Shown here: one piece after another, positions 7,499 through 9,722 of the stretch
Layout: each line of letters starts with the position of its first letter
How positions within the stretch are numbered: the first letter of the stretch is position 1
NCBI GenBank assembly: GCA_037443685.1
Contig: JBBINX010000078.1
Coordinates: forward strand, 1-9,722
Direction of reading: 5' to 3'
Length of the DNA stretch: 9,722 nucleotides
From: JAHJRJ01 sp037443685
Lineage (GTDB): Bacteria; Bacteroidota; Ignavibacteria; UBA10030; BY39
Notes under the pieces: model-generated
The model's database searches: none
The model's input: only the letters and a program-made list of their open reading frames with translations
What the model was told of the DNA's origin: nothing
Translations under genes and position numbers: made by a program

Positions 7499-7597
7499 TA
7501 ATTACGTTTATAGATTTTTGAGACCTATTATTTTAAAACTTCATTCAAAAACTATGAAAAACCTTCTTTTTTGCCAGATTTGAAATGAATTTTGTTA

Positions 7598-7626
7598 ATT
7601 ATATATAATTTTTATTGATTTGTCAA
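7598..7626 (-). promoter_or_regulatory. Perfect-consensus sigma-70-like promoter upstream of the M23 peptidase gene
   Basis: On the minus strand TTGACA (7626-7621), a 17-nt spacer (7620-7604) and TATAAT (7603-7598) form an exact sigma-70 consensus. The predicted start is near 7591, giving a leader of about 93 nt before the M23 ATG at 7498. The 152-nt gap (7499-7650) is the largest between genes in the window. No hairpin-plus-T-tract terminator for hprK is visible in it, so some read-through is possible. The -10 lies within the palindrome AATTATATATAATT (7597-7610), which is probably incidental in such AT-rich DNA. Confidence 0.75.
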
Positions 7627-7650
7627 GTGTTTTTAAAAATAATTTAACAA

Positions 7651-8664
7651 TTATTCAAAGTCGTGTTCGAAATAATTTACTGCTCGACCCCCAAAATTTT
7701 TGCTTTTATTATCAATAAATAATTCTAATCGTTTTGAAAATTCTTTTGCAGCATCATAACCGTAATGTTTTAAAAGATAATTTAATGCAATTACTTCGCA
7801 GATGACAGTAACATTCTTTCCGGGGAAGATTGGGAGCTTCACATGTAGCATCTCCACATCTAAAATTTTAATTGTGTCGGTGTCTAAACCTGTTCGCGTA
7901 TATTCTTCGTTCGGGTCCCAGTCTAACAGTTCTATCACTACTTCGACTCTTTTCTGGAAGCGTATTGCTCTGATACCGAACATTGCACGAACGTCTATGA
8001 GTCCTAAACCACGAATTTCCATAAAATGTTTTACGATATCTGAACCCGCACCCATTAAGATACCTTCACCCTTTTGTGTAAGCATTACGACATCATCCGC
8101 AACTAAGCGGTGCCCTCTTTCTACTAAATCTAAAGCGATCTCGCTCTTACCAATTGCCGATCTACCAACCAAGAGTACACCAATACCGTACACATCAACA
8201 AACGAACCGTGGACAACCACTTGCGGAGCGAACTGGTCGTCTAAAAAATCGCTGATGAAATATATGAATTTTGTGGTTTGAAACGGCGTTTGAAAAACAG
8301 CGATATTTTTTTCTGTGGCAAGTTGCAACATTGCATCGTCTAATGAGGCATCGTTGGATATCACGATACAAGGTAAGTTAAACTCTAAAAGCTTGCTGAA
8401 AGATTTAATTTGTTGACTCATAGAAAGAGATTTTAAGTACCTTACTTCTGTATTCCCAAAAATTTGAACTCGATTAAACGTAAACAACTCAACATAACCG
8501 GCAAGAGCTAATCCGGGACGATGGACATTTTTTTCGCAAATTTCTTTATCAAAACCGACTTCACCGTTCAACAATTTGAGGCGTAATCTTTCTTTATTAG
8601 CGTTGTAAAGGAAGCCAACGGTGATACTTTTTTTCTGAGTTTCTTTCAGGTGATCAAATTTCAT
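7651..8664 (-). CDS. hprK: HPr kinase/phosphorylase
   Basis: Bifunctional enzyme of 337 residues that phosphorylates HPr on a serine using ATP or PPi, and removes that phosphate, coupling carbon/energy state to regulation. The N-terminal domain (about 1-140) is followed by the catalytic domain. H152 lies in VHGSFVDVYG, the P-loop is GRSAIGKS at 167-174, VERGHRLVADD at 181-191 holds the acidic catalytic residues, MEIRGLGLIDV at 215-225 is the HprK signature, and LPIFPGKNVTVICEV at 277-291 is the conserved C-terminal loop. The P-loop differs from the common GDSGIGKS by D to R and G to A, but the GKS core is intact. Length is normal (about 310-340). The start sits 1 nt after the hpf stop, with a weak AAAGGGA SD inside the hpf end. 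No HPr or PTS gene lies in the window, so its partner is unknown; in Gram-negative bacteria it is often tied to an incomplete, regulatory PTS. Confidence 0.95.
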   Translation of the reverse strand: MKFDHLKETQKKSITVGFLYNANKERLRLKLLNGEVGFDKEICEKNVHRPGLALAGYVELFTFNRVQIFGNTEVRYLKSLSMSQQIKSFSKLLEFNLPCIVISNDASLDDAMLQLATEKNIAVFQTPFQTTKFIYFISDFLDDQFAPQVVVHGSFVDVYGIGVLLVGRSAIGKSEIALDLVERGHRLVADDVVMLTQKGEGILMGAGSDIVKHFMEIRGLGLIDVRAMFGIRAIRFQKRVEVVIELLDWDPNEEYTRTGLDTDTIKILDVEMLHVKLPIFPGKNVTVICEVIALNYLLKHYGYDAAKEFSKRLELFIDNKSKNFGGRAVNYFEHDFE

Positions 8665-8665
8665 A

Positions 8666-8998
8666 TCACACTTTCCCTTTTATTTTCCTTACAGTAATTT
8701 TATCTTTTTCACGAACTTTAGATTTATACCTGGTTAACTGTTTTTCTAATTTCAATATTGCTTGATCTATTGATTTATAAAAATCATCCGATTTATGAGT
8801 AGCGACAATCTCGTGTCTGTACATATGTAAGCTTATATCGGCAATCTTTGAGCTGTTGACAACTTTTTCATAACTTAAAGTAATATTGCATCGCAAGATG
8901 CCATCGAAGTATTTACTTAACTTTTTAATTTCTTGCATTGCATGCTCTTTAACGCTGGGATGGATCGTAAATTTCCGAGTTGTAATATGAATATCCAT
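8666..8998 (-). CDS. hpf: Ribosome hibernation promoting factor, short form (HPF/RaiA family)
   Basis: Cytoplasmic protein of 110 residues that binds the decoding region of the 30S subunit in starved or stationary cells and stops translation. The family pattern is clear: an N-terminal strand (DIHITTRKFTIHPSVKEHA), the helix with KKLSKYFDG, the strand NITLSYEK, and the late helix DDFYKSIDQAILKLEKQL, followed by a very basic tail (about residues 90-110). It stops after the single S30AE domain and lacks the C-terminal dimerisation domain of long HPF. In the families with short forms, 100S dimer formation may need other factors; that role is not visible here. The ATG has a good SD. It lies 23 nt after xer and its TGA is 1 nt before the hprK ATG, so the three genes look like one operon. 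Confidence 0.93.
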   Translation of the reverse strand: MDIHITTRKFTIHPSVKEHAMQEIKKLSKYFDGILRCNITLSYEKVVNSSKIADISLHMYRHEIVATHKSDDFYKSIDQAILKLEKQLTRYKSKVREKDKITVRKIKGKV

Positions 8999-9006
8999 AT
9001 CTTTTT

Positions 9007-9013
9007 CTCCTTT
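9007..9013 (-). promoter_or_regulatory. Shine-Dalgarno site of hpf
   Basis: The minus strand reads AAAGGAG, 8 nt before the hpf ATG at 8998. It is one of the stronger ribosome binding sites in the window. It supports this ATG and shows that the organism's ribosomes can use SD pairing. Confidence 0.75.
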
Positions 9014-9021
9014 TTTTGTTA

Positions 9022-9722
9022 TTAAGCTTTAGGATGCGCTTGGTCGTAAACACGCTTCAAGCGATCTACAGTTACATGAGTATATATTTGCGTTGTTGAT
9101 AAACTTTCGTGTCCTAATAATTCTTTTACTGCTTTTAAGTCGGCACCACGGTTAAGCAGATGGGTCGCGAATGTATGCCGCAATACGTGAGGACTTTTTT
9201 TTGCTACATCCGAAACCATTCGGATATATCTATTAACAATTAAATAGACACCTTTAGGATAAATTCTTAATCCTCTATTTGATAGAAAAACTGAATTAAT
9301 ACTATTCTTTTTAGTTAGCTTAGATACTAATTCATTCCTCCTTTCAAGATATTTACGCGATGCAATTTTTGCCTTGCCTCCAAACGGAACGATTCTGCTT
9401 TTTTGCCCTTTCCCTAAAACTTTAATAGTTTCGTTCGACCAATCGAAATCATCTAAATTCAAACTAATCAATTCGCTTAGCCGAATGCCGGTGCTGTATA
9501 ATAGTTCTAAAATAGCTTTATCTCTCAACCCTTCAACTGTTGAAGTATCAGGAAGATTTAACATCATATTGATCGCAGGTTCTTCGAGAAATGTGGGCAG
9601 TTTTTTTGAAATTTTGGGAGTCGCGATATTTATAGTCGGGTTCGATTTGAGTATTCCCTTCTTGATCAGATATTTATATATAGAACGCACAGCAGCTAAT
9701 TTACGCACAATACTTTTTTTAC
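9022..9722 (-). CDS. xerC: Xer-type tyrosine site-specific recombinase, 5' end cut by window edge
   Basis: Tyrosine recombinase of the XerC/XerD family, which resolves chromosome dimers at dif during division. Numbering from a GTG at 9708, the full catalytic set is visible: R76 (STGIRLSEL), K100 (GKG), H174 and R177 (SPHVLRHTFATHLL), H200 (LLGH) and nucleophile Y209 (TQIYTHV). Spacing matches E. coli XerD (R148, K172, H244, R247, H270, Y279) with an offset of 70-72, so about 70 N-terminal residues lie beyond the window. The GTG is not the true start: the frame stays open to base 9722 and upstream codons read KKSIV, continuing into the RKLAAVRSIYKYL helix typical of the Xer core-binding domain. 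It ends 23 nt before hpf, so they are probably cotranscribed. The symbol is tentative: the C-terminus (VYDQAHPKA) resembles XerC, but XerC versus XerD is not settled here. A phage or transposon integrase is less likely given the compact Xer form and housekeeping neighbours. Confidence 0.9.
   Translation of the reverse strand, partial: KKSIVRKLAAVRSIYKYLIKKGILKSNPTINIATPKISKKLPTFLEEPAINMMLNLPDTSTVEGLRDKAILELLYSTGIRLSELISLNLDDFDWSNETIKVLGKGQKSRIVPFGGKAKIASRKYLERRNELVSKLTKKNSINSVFLSNRGLRIYPKGVYLIVNRYIRMVSDVAKKSPHVLRHTFATHLLNRGADLKAVKELLGHESLSTTQIYTHVTVDRLKRVYDQAHPKA

Noticed and set aside
7597..7610. Palindrome AATTATATATAATT as an operator
   Set aside because: It contains the -10 box, and AT-only palindromes are expected in this base composition.
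7621..7650. Terminator of hprK
   Set aside because: The bases after the stop are AT-rich with only weak self-complementarity and no GC-rich stem.
7802..8281. Open frame of 159 codons on the plus strand
   Set aside because: It lies wholly antisense to hprK, whose signatures are intact, and its serine/proline-rich translation matches no family. It is a shadow of hprK codon use.
9706..9708. GTG as the start of the recombinase
   Set aside because: The reading frame continues to the window edge and the catalytic residue offset shows that about 70 N-terminal residues are missing.

Overview
The window is an AT-rich stretch of bacterial chromosome. All nine recognised genes are on the minus strand, so the biological reading order runs from base 9722 down to base 1. 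The content is housekeeping and cell-envelope functions, with no phage, insertion sequence, CRISPR array, rRNA or tRNA gene visible. Three things suggest an outer-membrane-bearing member of the Bacteroidota/Chlorobiota/Ignavibacteria lineage: an Omp85 outer-membrane barrel protein, an HPr kinase in a Gram-negative setting, and a small acidic DUF2795 protein of a type I associate with that group. This is inference from gene content. Two promoter candidates look like ordinary sigma-70 sites (TTGACA/TATAAT type) rather than the TAnnTTTG type of classical Bacteroidetes, which favours an Ignavibacteria/Chlorobi-like branch.

The layout suggests three transcription units. Unit A enters from the right edge: a 5'-truncated Xer-type tyrosine recombinase (9022-9722), then the short ribosome hibernation factor hpf (8666-8998), then HPr kinase/phosphorylase hprK (7651-8664). 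The genes are 23 and 1 nt apart. The 152-nt gap after hprK holds a perfect-consensus sigma-70-like promoter (7598-7626), which would start unit B: a membrane-anchored M23/LytM peptidase (6542-7498) and the DUF2795 protein (6302-6526), 15 nt apart. Unit B ends at a clear rho-independent terminator (6244-6275). Unit C starts immediately beyond it: an Omp85/TamA-like outer-membrane protein (4118-6223), DNA polymerase III delta' holB (2975-4105), the PSP1-domain protein ricT (2197-2973) and methionyl-tRNA synthetase metG (138-2204), with gaps of 12 nt, 1 nt and an 8-nt overlap.

Together the genes cover chromosome dimer resolution, ribosome hibernation, a carbon/PTS-linked regulator, peptidoglycan remodelling, outer-membrane assembly, replication clamp loading and tRNA charging. 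The holB-ricT-metG order resembles the Bacillus holB-yaaT-yabA-...-metS neighbourhood, so it looks ancient. The most notable observations are a candidate promoter for unit C whose -35 box lies in the loop of the unit B terminator, a RicT that lacks the usual C-terminal tail and uses a TTG start, and a degenerate ATC[A/T]GTG tandem repeat at the left edge. I found no convincing new multi-gene system. No gene-free stretch exceeds 300 bases; the longest are 7499-7650 and 1-137.
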